From NCBI GenBank assembly GCA_016212795.1, contig JACRDT010000025.1, positions 107,445 through 171,444 of the forward strand: a stretch of DNA of 64,000 nt, read 5' to 3'. The translations under genes were made by a program, and so were the position numbers. This DNA is from Elusimicrobiota bacterium. Lineage in GTDB: Bacteria > Elusimicrobiota > Elusimicrobia > UBA1565 > UBA9628. The notes beneath the pieces were generated by a model. It was not told the origin of the DNA, did no database searches, and saw nothing but the letters and a program-made list of their open reading frames with translations. Shown here one piece after another: positions 1 through 8,398 of the stretch. Position 1 is the first letter of the stretch, and each line of letters opens with the position of its first letter.

Positions 1-835
1 TCTCCCGGCGCTCCTGGAGGTTGGGCCTGCCGACGGTGATCTTCCGGTCGAATCGGCCGGGCCGCAGGAGGGCGGGGTCGAGCACCTGCTCGTCGGCGTT
101 CATGGCGCCGACGACCACGATGTTGGAGTCCTCGTCGGTCAGGCCGTCCATCTCCACGAGCAGCTGGTTCAGGGTGCTGTTGGACTCCGAGGAGCCGCCG
201 AAGGCGTCCATGAAGACCCGGTGCTTCCCGACGACCTCGAGCTCGTCGATGAAGATGATGCAGGCGCCGTAGGCCTTGGCGTACTGCCGGGCCTGCTTGA
301 AGAGCTTGCGCACGCGCGCGGCGCCGACCCCGACGAATATCTCGACGAACTCGGAGCCCGCGGTGGACATGAAGGGCACCCCGGCCTCCGTCGCGATGGC
401 CTTGGCCAGCATGGTCTTGCCGCAGCCGGGCGGCCCCACCATGAGCATGCCGTGGAGGATCTTGCCCCCGACCTTCTTGAGGACGGCGCGGTCCTTGATG
501 AGTTGCACGATCTCCCACGCCTCGCGCTTGGCTTCCATCAGGCCGATGACGTCGGTGAACCGTGTGCTGACCGCGCCGGCGTCCACGCGGGACTTCTTGA
601 ACCGGGCGAACCCTCCCCCGTACTGGAGGAGGTAGAGGAAGCCGACGAAGACCAGGGTCTGGAGGATGCCCCACGGCAGGGAGGCCACGTTGATGCCGAC
701 GATGTAGCGGCGGACGCTCTCCTCCATCCCCGACATGTACCAGATCGGCAGGACGATGGAGACGACCAGCAGCGCGACGATGGCGACCCACAGCCAGTAG
801 CGCTGGAGGAAAAGCCTCAGCCTGGCCCAGAACAC
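1..835 (-). CDS. ftsH: FtsH-type AAA+ membrane protease, N-terminal part (3' end outside window)
   Basis: About 278 residues are visible before the gene leaves the window. A GTG start at 835 follows a GGGGG-rich Shine-Dalgarno, and an in-frame stop lies only a few codons upstream. Seen: a first membrane segment (FLQRYWLWVAIVALLVV), a periplasmic loop of only about 20 residues, a second membrane segment, then the AAA+ module with Walker A GPPGCGKT, pore motif FVGVGAARVR, Walker B IIFIDELEVVG and the second region of homology ending RPGRFDRKITVGRP. The zinc-protease domain, expected downstream, cannot be checked. In the FtsH family the protein degrades misfolded membrane and regulatory proteins. 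The periplasmic loop is short compared with the roughly 70 residues usual for FtsH, so a divergent paralogue is possible. Confidence 0.85.
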   Translation of the reverse strand, partial: MFWARLRLFLQRYWLWVAIVALLVVSIVLPIWYMSGMEESVRRYIVGINVASLPWGILQTLVFVGFLYLLQYGGGFARFKKSRVDAGAVSTRFTDVIGLMEAKREAWEIVQLIKDRAVLKKVGGKILHGMLMVGPPGCGKTMLAKAIATEAGVPFMSTAGSEFVEIFVGVGAARVRKLFKQARQYAKAYGACIIFIDELEVVGKHRVFMDAFGGSSESNSTLNQLLVEMDGLTDEDSNIVVVGAMNADEQVLDPALLRPGRFDRKITVGRPNLQERRE

Positions 836-850
836 GTCAGCGGCCCCCTG

Positions 851-910
851 TCAGCGTCCCCCCCCACGGGGGGGATGCTTCCGTCCGGGGGGGATGAAGC
901 CGCTTTATAA
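851..910. repeat. Palindromic repeat, subtype B
   Basis: C-run/G-run palindrome followed by TGCTTCCGTCCGGGGGG and GATGAAGCCGCTTTAT. The same arrangement (GTCAGCG, C-run/G-run, GCTTGCGTCCGGGGGG, then a CAT/GTTTCAT end) recurs at 42545-42602 in the start of scpB. It lies between the pseudopilin gene and ftsH. Confidence 0.65.
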
Positions 911-920
911 GGGCTCCCAC

Positions 921-1463
921 CTAATGCATCCCCGGAAGCTCAAAAGCGATGGGCCGGTCGCGGTTGGGCACGTACTTGGTGATCTCGAAATCGAAACCCT
1001 TCGACTTGTACATCCACGAGACCATCACGGGCTTGGTCTTGACCCTGAGATAGACGACCTGCCAGACCTGGGTGCGCTCGATGGTCAACTCCGGCTCGGC
1101 GCCGTCGAGGTCGAGGAACCTGCCGATCGGGGTCCCATAGCCGAGGTAGTTGGCCACGGTCCTCTTGATGTGGGGCTTGAGCGTGCCCTCGTCGTCGGGG
1201 GCATAAGCGTAGTTGCGGTGGCTCTCGAGCTGCCAACGCCTTGCCGCGTAGTAGGAAGCGATCTCCATTTTCTGGATCAGGACCAGCGCCGCGAATATCT
1301 TAGCAAAGGCGTAGAGGAAAAACACGAACATCGGCAGGAGGAGGACGGTCTCCGTCATGGCTTGGCCGCTGTCAGCGCGCGAGGAGGTCCTCGCGCGCTC
1401 GCCGGCAAGGAGTCGATTCATGAAAAGGAATGGCGCTCGAACGACGGCGTTCGAGCGCATCAT
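921..1463 (-). CDS. TadE-like pseudopilin
   Basis: 180 residues. The start ATG at 1463 overlaps the stop of the upstream tadG-like gene (ATGA), implying translational coupling. After a short basic N-terminus comes the class motif SGQAMTE, immediately followed by one long hydrophobic helix (TVLLLPMFVFFLYAFAKIFA), then about 120 soluble residues presumably outside the membrane. This fits the TadE/TadG pseudopilins of Tad/Flp pili. Two perfect palindromes (1374-1399 and 1433-1458) encode most of the segment ahead of the helix, which is unusual. It is the last pilus-type gene of the locus. Confidence 0.75.
   Translation of the reverse strand: MMRSNAVVRAPFLFMNRLLAGERARTSSRADSGQAMTETVLLLPMFVFFLYAFAKIFAALVLIQKMEIASYYAARRWQLESHRNYAYAPDDEGTLKPHIKRTVANYLGYGTPIGRFLDLDGAEPELTIERTQVWQVVYLRVKTKPVMVSWMYKSKGFDFEITKYVPNRDRPIAFELPGMH
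1374..1458. repeat. Two perfect palindromes inside the tadE-like gene
   Basis: 1374-1384 (AGCGCGCGAGG) pairs perfectly with 1389-1399 around a 4-nt loop, and 1433-1442 (GCGCTCGAAC) pairs with 1449-1458 around a 6-nt loop. Both are in the N-terminal coding region ahead of the membrane helix. Confidence 0.7.
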
Positions 1464-2647
1464 GGATACAGCCTCACCTGGAACTTCGGCGTCGGGTTGG
1501 GCCACACGGCGGCCAGCGACCCCTCCCCGCAGGACACCGTGGCGTGGACCTTGGGCCGGCCGTAGTTGAGCTCCTGGGACTCGCCGTTGAAATTGTAGTT
1601 GAAATAGTTCGACGGCGCGGTCCAGGGCTGCTCCACCGGGTACCCGGCGTATTTCCCGGTGAGGATGGGCTTGCGCATCTTGTCGAGCTCGGATTTCTTG
1701 ATCCAGGCCATCTGGAACAGCCCCGGCCCGCCCTCGCACTTGCTCATGTAGTCCACCGAGATCGGGTGCTCGGGGCCCACCTCGCGCCACGGGGGGATCA
1801 TCGACCCGGTCAGCTTGTTGCCGTAGTAGTGCACCTTGTGGTGGCAGTAGAACTTCATGCCCGACGGGTTGAGGAAGCCCGAGGACGCGGCCTCGAAGGA
1901 GTCGGCGCCTTTCTGGGCGTCGGCCACCGGGTCGCCGGTGTTGAGCCAGTAGGCCTTCTTGTAGAAGTTGTGCCCCTTCACCAGCCGCTCGAGCACGGAA
2001 TACTGGGCCTCCTCCACGGAGCCCAGGAGCTGCCAGATCTGGATGTAGAGGGTGTAGATCTGCTGCGAGTCCTCCCAGTTGATCCACCAGTCGTGGACAT
2101 CGTCCTGGTCGATGATGGCGAAGTGGGAGCTGTCCATGGGATACTCGGAGGCGGCGATGTTGGGCGGGGTGGTGTCCGAGCCGTTCTTGTGGATCCCCTT
2201 GAACCCGCCGTACCGGATCATCCACAAGGGCTCGCTGTCCAGCGACGGCAGGGGGTTGGGGGGCGCGGTCGGGGAGGCGGGGTAGGCGTTGTTGCCGTAG
2301 GGGAAGGCCCCGTTGTTGTACAGGATCTCGCCCAGCAGTTTGCTGCACTTCTGCCCCTTGCCGGAGCAGGTCCGCTTCTCGTCGCCGGGGATGGGGATGT
2401 CGCCGAACCCCTCGGAGAAGATGCGCATGGGGAAGGCCCCGTTGACGTAGGCCGACCGGTTGAGGAAATCCGAGTAGTTCGTCATCTCCACGAACGCCGC
2501 CGAGTCGACGGCGAACTGGTGGCGGATCTTCTCGCGGGAGAGCTTGGCCGTGTCGTAGATGAGGAAGACGAACAGGAAGAACGACGGGAAGATGAAGATC
2601 GTGGGAAGGACGAACTGGCCCTTTTCGGACCTCACGCTGATGGCCAT
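1460..2647 (-). CDS. TadG-like pilus assembly/pseudopilin protein
   Basis: 395 residues. The N-terminus has the GQFVLPTIFIFPSFFLFVF pseudopilin-like hydrophobic segment preceded by charged residues (SVRSEK), then a large soluble region rich in aromatic and Asn residues, likely extracytoplasmic. No catalytic motif was recognised. Architecture and overlap with the following TadE-like gene fit a TadG-type protein of the Tad/Flp system. The family assignment rests on topology and context, not on a diagnostic motif. Confidence 0.6.
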   Translation of the reverse strand: MAISVRSEKGQFVLPTIFIFPSFFLFVFLIYDTAKLSREKIRHQFAVDSAAFVEMTNYSDFLNRSAYVNGAFPMRIFSEGFGDIPIPGDEKRTCSGKGQKCSKLLGEILYNNGAFPYGNNAYPASPTAPPNPLPSLDSEPLWMIRYGGFKGIHKNGSDTTPPNIAASEYPMDSSHFAIIDQDDVHDWWINWEDSQQIYTLYIQIWQLLGSVEEAQYSVLERLVKGHNFYKKAYWLNTGDPVADAQKGADSFEAASSGFLNPSGMKFYCHHKVHYYGNKLTGSMIPPWREVGPEHPISVDYMSKCEGGPGLFQMAWIKKSELDKMRKPILTGKYAGYPVEQPWTAPSNYFNYNFNGESQELNYGRPKVHATVSCGEGSLAAVWPNPTPKFQVRLYP

Positions 2648-2744
2648 AGGCTCGGGCCGCCCGGGCGGCCTGCTCTAATAGTAGCCCTGGGAACGGGGAA
2701 AATCAAGTACTAATCCGTAAAATTACGGCAAGTTCCCGGAAACG

Positions 2745-3809
2745 CTATTTCAGGGGTTTCGGCTTGTAGCCCAGGAAGGCGACGGCCTCGGGATGGTCGG
2801 TGACCCGCTTGTTCTCGAAATCGAGCGTGGTCAGCACCGCGCTGCACAGCGAGCCGTCGACGATGCGATGGACCCTCAACTGGTAGGTGGTCGAGTACAT
2901 CTCGCCGCGGACGTATTCGACTTCGACCCAGAGCCCCCGGCCCTCCCAGGGCGCGAGGGTCTCGGCGACGGCCTTGCCGTAGCTCCCGTAGTCCTCGTCG
3001 CCCATCCTGCTCGTCACGCCCTGGTTCATGACGAGCAGCCCGACGTCGCTCTCGTCGGCCGGGATGTTCTTGGCGATGAACTTTGGGGCCTTGGCGGCCG
3101 GGCAGGGCACGAGCTGGAGGGTCGACGGGTCCTCCCGCCGTATCTCCGCGACGGCGTCCGCGGCCCTGTCGAGCATCTGGATGCCCGCGATGTCGTCGGG
3201 CATCAGGCACGCCGTGACCCACCGGCGGTGCATGATGTCGGGCATCTCCAGCGGCTTGGGGTCGAGCCCGACGCGGGTGGCGATGAAGGTCGGGTCGAAG
3301 TCCTTCACCGGGTAGAGCATGTCGGTCACGAGATTGAGCCCCGCCCCGCAGTCGACCTCGACCAGGTAGAACTGCAGCTTCCTCGAGATGAAGTAGTAGG
3401 CCGCGGGCATCATCCAGAGGAACCCCCGCATGGGGAAGAACGCCCAGTGCCTGGCTTCGCTCAGGTTCTCGTAGAAGGACTTGGCGGGGTCCTCCAGGAA
3501 CTTGACCAGCGCCGCCGTCGGGTCCGCCTCGTCGGTCCCCCCGCACGAAGGGAGGTAGGGCCCCAGGGGGTTGTCGGCCTCGTTGAGAGCCTCGAAGTGG
3601 ATGCACGCCAGCAGCAGCATCCACGCCTCGTTCCAGCCGACGAACCTCCGGTCTTTCCAGGCCTTCTGGGTCTCCTTCCACCAGGGAGCGGCGCCCTTCT
3701 CGATCTCCTTGCCGAGATGCCCGAGGATCGCCGCGACCAAAGGCGAGGCCGTCGTCGCGCCCCGCTTGAGCTGGGCGAGGAGTTCGTCCTGTCGGGTCTC
3801 AGCCGCCAC
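2745..3809 (-). CDS. DUF2332-like protein of unknown function
   Basis: 354 residues, soluble, no signal peptide. The stretch VEVDCGAGLNLVTD, followed by RVGLDPKPLEMPD and RRWVTACLMPDD, resembles the LLEVGASAGLNL...R.GLDPNPLD...RWLRALVWPD pattern of DUF2332 proteins, which look like degenerate methyltransferase-fold proteins. The Gly-rich motif suggests a nucleotide or SAM-like site, but the function is unknown. It lies between the pilus genes and the signalling block and starts 19 bp from the end of the NarL-type regulator gene. Confidence 0.5.
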   Translation of the reverse strand: MAAETRQDELLAQLKRGATTASPLVAAILGHLGKEIEKGAAPWWKETQKAWKDRRFVGWNEAWMLLLACIHFEALNEADNPLGPYLPSCGGTDEADPTAALVKFLEDPAKSFYENLSEARHWAFFPMRGFLWMMPAAYYFISRKLQFYLVEVDCGAGLNLVTDMLYPVKDFDPTFIATRVGLDPKPLEMPDIMHRRWVTACLMPDDIAGIQMLDRAADAVAEIRREDPSTLQLVPCPAAKAPKFIAKNIPADESDVGLLVMNQGVTSRMGDEDYGSYGKAVAETLAPWEGRGLWVEVEYVRGEMYSTTYQLRVHRIVDGSLCSAVLTTLDFENKRVTDHPEAVAFLGYKPKPLK

Positions 3810-3828
3810 GGCTCGTGCTCCGGCCGCG

Positions 3829-4503
3829 CTACCTGGATTCTTCAGGAGAGATCAGCCCCATCTCGATGCCCTTGACCACCGCTTCGGTCCTGTTGGAGAC
3901 CCCGAGCTTCTGGAAGATGGCGTTCAGGTGGTTCTTGATGGTCTTGACCGAGCACTCCATCTTGGCGGCGATCTCCTTGTTGGCCAGGCCGCTGCCCAGG
4001 AGCACGAGCACCCGGATCTCGGTCTTCGTCAGCGCCACGGGCGACCCCTCGCCCTGCGAGTTGGCCATCTGGCGCAGGCCCGCGATGAGCTTGCCCATGA
4101 CCGGCTGCGGGATCATCACGCCGTCGTTGGCGAAGGTCTTGAGGGCGTTGACCAACTCGGTGGCGGGGAGCATCTTGGAAAGGTAGCCGTTGGCGCCCGC
4201 CTGGATGGACTCCATCACGTGCGCCTCGTCCTCGTAGCCCGAGAGGATCAGGACGTTCGTGTCGGGGCATTCCTTGCGGATGATCCGGGTGGCGGCGATC
4301 CCGTCGATGTGCGGGAGCTTGATGTCCATCAGGATGACGTCCGGCTTGAGCTTCTTGGCCTGCCGGATGACCTCTTGGCCGTCGGCGGCCTCGCCCACGA
4401 CCTCGACCATCCGCTCGTTCTCCAAGAGGTCCTTGATCCCCTCCCGGAAGAGCGTCTGGTCGTCAGCGATGAGAACCCTCACCTTCTTCTTCGAAGAAGC
4501 CAT
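3829..4503 (-). CDS. NarL/FixJ-type response regulator (REC + LuxR HTH)
   Basis: 224 residues. The receiver domain (about 7-125) has the acidic pair ADD and phospho-acceptor Asp60 in VILMDIKLP. A LuxR-type helix-turn-helix (about 155-215; LTKTEIRVLVLL...LANKEIAAKMECSVKTIKNH) closes the protein. It is presumably a transcription factor phosphorylated by one of the neighbouring histidine kinases. A Shine-Dalgarno (AGGAGG) precedes the ATG. It is the first of several regulators embedded in the Tad locus. Confidence 0.9.
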   Translation of the reverse strand: MASSKKKVRVLIADDQTLFREGIKDLLENERMVEVVGEAADGQEVIRQAKKLKPDVILMDIKLPHIDGIAATRIIRKECPDTNVLILSGYEDEAHVMESIQAGANGYLSKMLPATELVNALKTFANDGVMIPQPVMGKLIAGLRQMANSQGEGSPVALTKTEIRVLVLLGSGLANKEIAAKMECSVKTIKNHLNAIFQKLGVSNRTEAVVKGIEMGLISPEESR

Positions 4504-4589
4504 GCAATCCTCCTAGTCGTCAATCCTTGGCCCGGACTTTCCGCGGCCGACGCGGCGAGCCGGAATCCGGCATCCTGGCGCGGCGTCTG

Positions 4590-4600
4590 AGTATACTATA
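4590..4600 (-). promoter_or_regulatory. Possible -10 region upstream of the NarL-type regulator
   Basis: On the minus strand this AT-rich island in otherwise GC-rich DNA reads TATAGTATACT, giving two overlapping -10-like hexamers about 90 nt upstream of the ATG at 4503. No convincing -35 hexamer was seen. Confidence 0.3.
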
Positions 4601-4644
4601 TAAACGACGGACCCTTACACTCTCCTCCGGGAGGGGACCCCCTC

Positions 4645-5868
4645 CTAGGACGGCTCCTTCAACGGCACCGTGAAGGAGAAGGTCGCGCCCTTCCCCAGCC
4701 CGGGGCTCTCCACCCAGATCCGGCCGCCGTGGCTCTCCGCGATCTCCCGGGAGATCGAGAGGCCAAGGCCCAGGCGCCCCCGCTCCTGCTGCCCCGAGCC
4801 CTGGCAGAAGCTCAGGAAGATCTTTTCGTGCTCCTCCGGCGAGATGCCTTCCCCGGTGTCGCTCACGGCGAAGACCACCTCCGAGCCCCGCGCCGCCGAC
4901 TCATCCCCCGATGGGCGCGGAGCCCCCCAAGCGGGCTCTGCGCGGGAACCCCGGCCCCCGGCCTCGGCCGCGCCCTTCGCCGGGAGCTCCACCGACAGGG
5001 TGACGCCGCCCCCCCTCAAGGTGTGGCGGATGGCGTTCTCGAGGAGGTTGTTGATGATCTGGCAGATCCTGCGCCGGTCCGCCCAGATCATGGGCAGGTT
5101 CTGCCCGACCTTGCAGGAGAGCGATATCCCGCGGGCCGCGGCGCGGCCCTGGGGACCGATGACGATCTCCTCCACCAGGGCGGCCGGGGAGAACCAATCC
5201 TTCTCCAGGCGGAACCGCCCCTGCTCGATCGAGGCCCAGTCCACGAGGTCCTCGATGAGCCGCTTGATCTGGTTGATGCCCGACGAGATGTAGGCCATGC
5301 GCTTCTTCTGCTCGTCGTTGGGGGTCAGGGTCGACGACAGCATCTCGAAGCTCACCTGCAGGGTCATGAGGGCGTTGGACAGGTCGTGCGACGACATCGA
5401 CAGGAACTTCGACTTCATCTGGCTCAGGCTCGAGAGCTCCGTGTTGGCCTTCTTGAGGTCCGCGATGAGGCGCTTGTTCTCCCGCTCGAGGCGGAGCTTG
5501 TCGAGCGCCTTGCCGATGGCGTCCTTGAGCTCGGCGAAGTCCACGGGCTTGGTGAGGAACCGGTAGATCTCCTCCTTGAAGGACTGCTTCGCGAGGTCGA
5601 CCGACCCGTGCCCCGTCAGCATCAGGACCTTGCTCTCGGTGTTCACGGCCCGGATCTTCTTGATGACCTCGATCCCCGTGGAGTCCGTGAGCTGGTAGTC
5701 CATCAGGATCACGTCGAAGAACTGCTGGCCGACCGCGTCGACGGCCTCGCGGCCCGTCGCCGCCGGCAGGACCTCGTAGCCGTCGTCCTCGAGGTTGTCG
5801 AGGATGCTGTCGCGCATGTTCGCGTCGTCGTCGCAGACCAGGATCCTGGCCTTCTTGAGCGCTTTCAT
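4645..5868 (-). CDS. Receiver-histidine kinase (REC-HisKA-HATPase)
   Basis: 407 residues from ATG 5868. This start places the receiver domain at the N-terminus; an upstream ATG at 5919 would add 17 residues of no evident function. The receiver has CDDD and phospho-acceptor Asp57 (VILMDYQL). A coiled coil (about 120-150) leads to HisKA with His161 in SSHDLSNAL, an N box NNLLENAIRHT, G1 DTGEGIS and G2 GLGLSISREIAESHGG. No membrane segment, so it is cytoplasmic. A palindromic element encodes the insert RAEPAWGAPRPS between the N box and G1. The wiring probably involves the other regulators of this block, but partners are not known. Confidence 0.88.
   Translation of the reverse strand: MKALKKARILVCDDDANMRDSILDNLEDDGYEVLPAATGREAVDAVGQQFFDVILMDYQLTDSTGIEVIKKIRAVNTESKVLMLTGHGSVDLAKQSFKEEIYRFLTKPVDFAELKDAIGKALDKLRLERENKRLIADLKKANTELSSLSQMKSKFLSMSSHDLSNALMTLQVSFEMLSSTLTPNDEQKKRMAYISSGINQIKRLIEDLVDWASIEQGRFRLEKDWFSPAALVEEIVIGPQGRAAARGISLSCKVGQNLPMIWADRRRICQIINNLLENAIRHTLRGGGVTLSVELPAKGAAEAGGRGSRAEPAWGAPRPSGDESAARGSEVVFAVSDTGEGISPEEHEKIFLSFCQGSGQQERGRLGLGLSISREIAESHGGRIWVESPGLGKGATFSFTVPLKEPS
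4913..4949. repeat. In-gene palindromic element, family C copy 1
   Basis: Palindrome built on GCGCGGAGCCC...GGGCTCTGCGC, lying in frame in the kinase ATPase domain, where it encodes RAEPAWGAPRPS. Related copies are at 27455, 31016 and 41912. Confidence 0.75.
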
Positions 5869-5913
5869 CCCCTGACTATAACAAAAAACGGCAGCCACTC
5901 GCCTCCAGAACTT

Positions 5914-5939
5914 CCCCATCCGTCCGTTCGCGGATGGGG
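5914..5939. other. Perfect 9-bp hairpin ahead of the REC-kinase gene
   Basis: CCCCATCCG pairs with CGGATGGGG around an 8-nt loop, in the intergenic or leader region of the kinase gene. No T-run follows, so it is not an obvious intrinsic terminator. Confidence 0.5.
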
Positions 5940-5978
5940 ACTTGGCCGGCGTTGCCGTTCCCTGGGAGGAAAGCCCTG

Positions 5979-6046
5979 ATGAAACGGCATTACCCCCCCG
6001 CTACTCGCCCCCCCGTGGGGGGGGCGAGTGGTTGGGAGGCGAGTGG
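5979..6046 (+). repeat. Palindromic repeat, family A
   Basis: Complete copy in the plus orientation: GATGAAACGGCAT, C-run, GCTACTCGCC, C-run/G-run, GGCGAGTGGTTGGG and an extra GGCGAGTGG. It abuts the 3' end of the histidine kinase gene. Confidence 0.8.
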
Positions 6047-6048
6047 CT

Positions 6049-7926
6049 TCAAGCCGGCTTGGCGACGGGGACGTAGAGGCGGAAGACCGTGCCCTTGCCC
6101 AGGGCGCTCTCCACCCGGACGTCGCCCTTGTGGCGGTCCATGACCTTCTTGACGACCGCCAGGCCCAGGCCCGTGCCGCGGGCCTTGGTCGTGAAGAACG
6201 CCCCGAAGATCTTGTCGAGGATCTCCGGGGGCATGCCCGGCCCCGTGTCGGAGACCTCGATGACGACCCACTCCCCCTCCAGGTAGGTCCTCATGCCGAG
6301 GGTCCCGCTCGTGGGCATGACCTCGATGGAGTTGCCCATGATGTTGCGGATGGCCTGGCGCATCTCGGTGTGGTCGATGCTCACGGAGGCGTCCGCCCCG
6401 TCGAACTTCTTCTGCAGCGTGATGTGGGGCGGGAAGGGGTAGGCGCCGACCAGGTCCTCCAGGAAGGCGTTGAGGCTCGTCGTCTCGGGCTGGAGCTCCC
6501 GGGTGCGGGAGTAGGTCAGGATCTCGCTGATGATGCCGTTGGCCTGCTGGATCTCCGACTCGATGATCTTGATGTGCTTGGCGATCTTGGGGTCGACCTC
6601 GCCCCCCAGCTTGGTCTTGATGAAGTAGGTGGAGTTCTGGATGACCGCCAGGGGGTTGCGGATCTCGTGGCCGACGACCGACGCCATCTGGCCGATGGCG
6701 GCGAGCCGTTCGCGCTTGACGAGCTCGTCCTGCGCGGCCTTCAGCTCGCGGGTCCGGGCGTCGACGCGCCGCTCGAGGAAGTGGGTGAACTCCTCGAGCT
6801 TCTGCTTGGCCTGCACGAGCTCGTCCGTCTTCTCCTTGAGCGACTCGCTCATCGCGTCGAACCCTTCGGCCAGCTCCCCGACCTCGTGGTTCACGTCGAG
6901 CGGCAGCAGGTCCCGGACCTCCTCGAACTGCCCCTTCCCGATGCGGTCCGCGGCGTCGCGCAGGGCCCTCACGGGCTGGGTGATGTAGCCGGACACGAAC
7001 AGCGCGACGACGCTCACGCACAACACGACGAAGAGCACGATGTAGACCGTGCGCTTGAGCATCGCCGTGGAGGTCCGCTCGGCGTAGTCCATGGGCTGCT
7101 GGATGAACACCGCCCAATCCAGGTTCTTGTCCGGGATGTAGGCGAACGCGCCGAAGAGCCTGGTCCCGTCGGTCAGCATCAGCGGCCCCCCGCCCTTCTC
7201 GTCCGTCTGGGTCGTGATGATGTTGACGAGCTCGCCGTTGAGCTTGGCCTCCGGCCGGAAGACCTCCTTCGGGTTGCAGTGGGCGATCACGAACCCGTCG
7301 GGAGCCACCACGGCGGCGCTCGACCGCCCGCTGGAAGGGAACTCCATCCCCAGCATCTGGGTGAGCCCGTTGAGGCTCACCTTGCCCATGAGGACGCCCA
7401 CGGGCGCCGACGGCGCCTTGGGGTCCGTGATGGGGACCGCGATGGTCATCGTGGGGTAGAGCCCCTGGAAGCGCTCGAGGTTCCCCATGAAGAGGCCGCG
7501 CTTCAAGGCGGCGAGGAACCATTCGTCCTTCTCGAACTTGCGCATCTCCGGGTCGGGCCGCAGGAACCGGCCGACCCGCAGCATCTCGGTCCCCGTCGGC
7601 GAGACGACCGAGAGCTCCAGGATGGCGAGGTGGACCTGCATGATGCGGTTGAGGAACTTCTGCTGCTTCTCCGCGGTCATGCTGGAGAACTCCTCGATCC
7701 CGGCCGTCTCCATCAGGACGTTCTTGAACGTCGAGACGTACTTGTGCACCGTGTCGGCGAACCCCGCCGCCAGGGCCTGCTGCGTGGAGAGGATCTCCTT
7801 GCTGATGGACTCGTGCGCGATGCCGATCAGGAAGAACGCCACGACCCCCAACGGCAGGAGGGACAGGTTCAAGAACCAGAAAAGCAACCGGACGGAGAGT
7901 CTTCCTCTCCTCTTGGGCGATGCCAT
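6049..7926 (-). CDS. Membrane sensor histidine kinase (Cache-like, HAMP, HisKA, HATPase)
   Basis: 625 residues. An N-terminal membrane helix (about 14-36) is followed by a large extracytoplasmic sensor region of double-Cache type (about 40-310, inferred from size and position), a second helix (VYIVLFVVLCVSVVALFVSG), HAMP (about 335-385) and a coiled coil. HisKA follows, with His420 in VVGHEIRNPLAVIQ, then the HATPase domain (DTGPGMP, GTGLGLAVVKKVMDRHKG). All catalytic boxes are present, so it should be active. The single-domain regulator just upstream (8017-8394) is the obvious candidate partner. Confidence 0.9.
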   Translation of the reverse strand: MASPKRRGRLSVRLLFWFLNLSLLPLGVVAFFLIGIAHESISKEILSTQQALAAGFADTVHKYVSTFKNVLMETAGIEEFSSMTAEKQQKFLNRIMQVHLAILELSVVSPTGTEMLRVGRFLRPDPEMRKFEKDEWFLAALKRGLFMGNLERFQGLYPTMTIAVPITDPKAPSAPVGVLMGKVSLNGLTQMLGMEFPSSGRSSAAVVAPDGFVIAHCNPKEVFRPEAKLNGELVNIITTQTDEKGGGPLMLTDGTRLFGAFAYIPDKNLDWAVFIQQPMDYAERTSTAMLKRTVYIVLFVVLCVSVVALFVSGYITQPVRALRDAADRIGKGQFEEVRDLLPLDVNHEVGELAEGFDAMSESLKEKTDELVQAKQKLEEFTHFLERRVDARTRELKAAQDELVKRERLAAIGQMASVVGHEIRNPLAVIQNSTYFIKTKLGGEVDPKIAKHIKIIESEIQQANGIISEILTYSRTRELQPETTSLNAFLEDLVGAYPFPPHITLQKKFDGADASVSIDHTEMRQAIRNIMGNSIEVMPTSGTLGMRTYLEGEWVVIEVSDTGPGMPPEILDKIFGAFFTTKARGTGLGLAVVKKVMDRHKGDVRVESALGKGTVFRLYVPVAKPA

Positions 7927-7980
7927 CGCAGTAAGTATTATGGACTGAAAATTGTTGAGGAATTGTTTCCCGGTCGCGAC

Positions 7981-8009
7981 GGCGAGGAATCCGCCGCGGA
8001 TTCCTCGCC
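7981..8009. other. Perfect 13-bp hairpin between regulator and kinase genes
   Basis: GGCGAGGAATCCG pairs perfectly with CGGATTCCTCGCC around a 3-nt loop, just downstream of the regulator gene stop. On the minus strand there is no U-run directly after the stem, so it may stabilise the RNA or partly attenuate rather than fully terminate. Confidence 0.6.
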
Positions 8010-8016
8010 GGGCAGG

Positions 8017-8394
8017 CTAGCGGTTGCGCGACAGGAGCTGGCGGAGCCGCACGGTGAGCTCCGTCAGGTCGAAAGGCTTGGTGATGTACTCGTCGGCGCC
8101 GAGCTCGAAACCCTGCTTCTTCTCCTCGGACGACAGGAAGCGCCCGGTCATCATGATGAGGATCGTCTCCTTGGAGCGCTTGCGCAGCGTCGAGCATATC
8201 TGGAACCCGGAGGAGTCGGGGAGCTGGATGTCCATGATGACGGCGTCGGGGCTCAGCTTGATGGCGGCGTCGATGCCGCTCTGCGCCGTCCCCGCCTGAT
8301 GGCACTCGAAGCCCTCGAGCTCGAGCACTTCCGCGAGGCTCTCCCGCAAGTGGGCGTCGTCGTCGATGATCAAAAGCTTGTTGGGACTGGGCAT
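8017..8394 (-). CDS. Single-domain response regulator
   Basis: 125 residues consisting only of a receiver domain, with IDDD acidic residues, phospho-acceptor Asp55 in AVIMDIQLP, the conserved Thr (MMTG) and Lys in ITKPFD. The start at 8394 is set by a strong AGGAGG Shine-Dalgarno. Without an output domain it probably acts through a phosphorelay or protein contacts. It lies 5 nt from the upstream wHTH regulator gene and 90 nt from the downstream kinase gene. Confidence 0.88.
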   Translation of the reverse strand: MPSPNKLLIIDDDAHLRESLAEVLELEGFECHQAGTAQSGIDAAIKLSPDAVIMDIQLPDSSGFQICSTLRKRSKETILIMMTGRFLSSEEKKQGFELGADEYITKPFDLTELTVRLRQLLSRNR

Positions 8395-8398
8395 CAAA

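Noticed and set aside
5868..5919. Longer start (ATG 5919) for the REC-kinase
   Set aside because: It adds 17 residues with no counterpart in receiver domains and would start within a hairpin; ATG 5868 places the domain normally.
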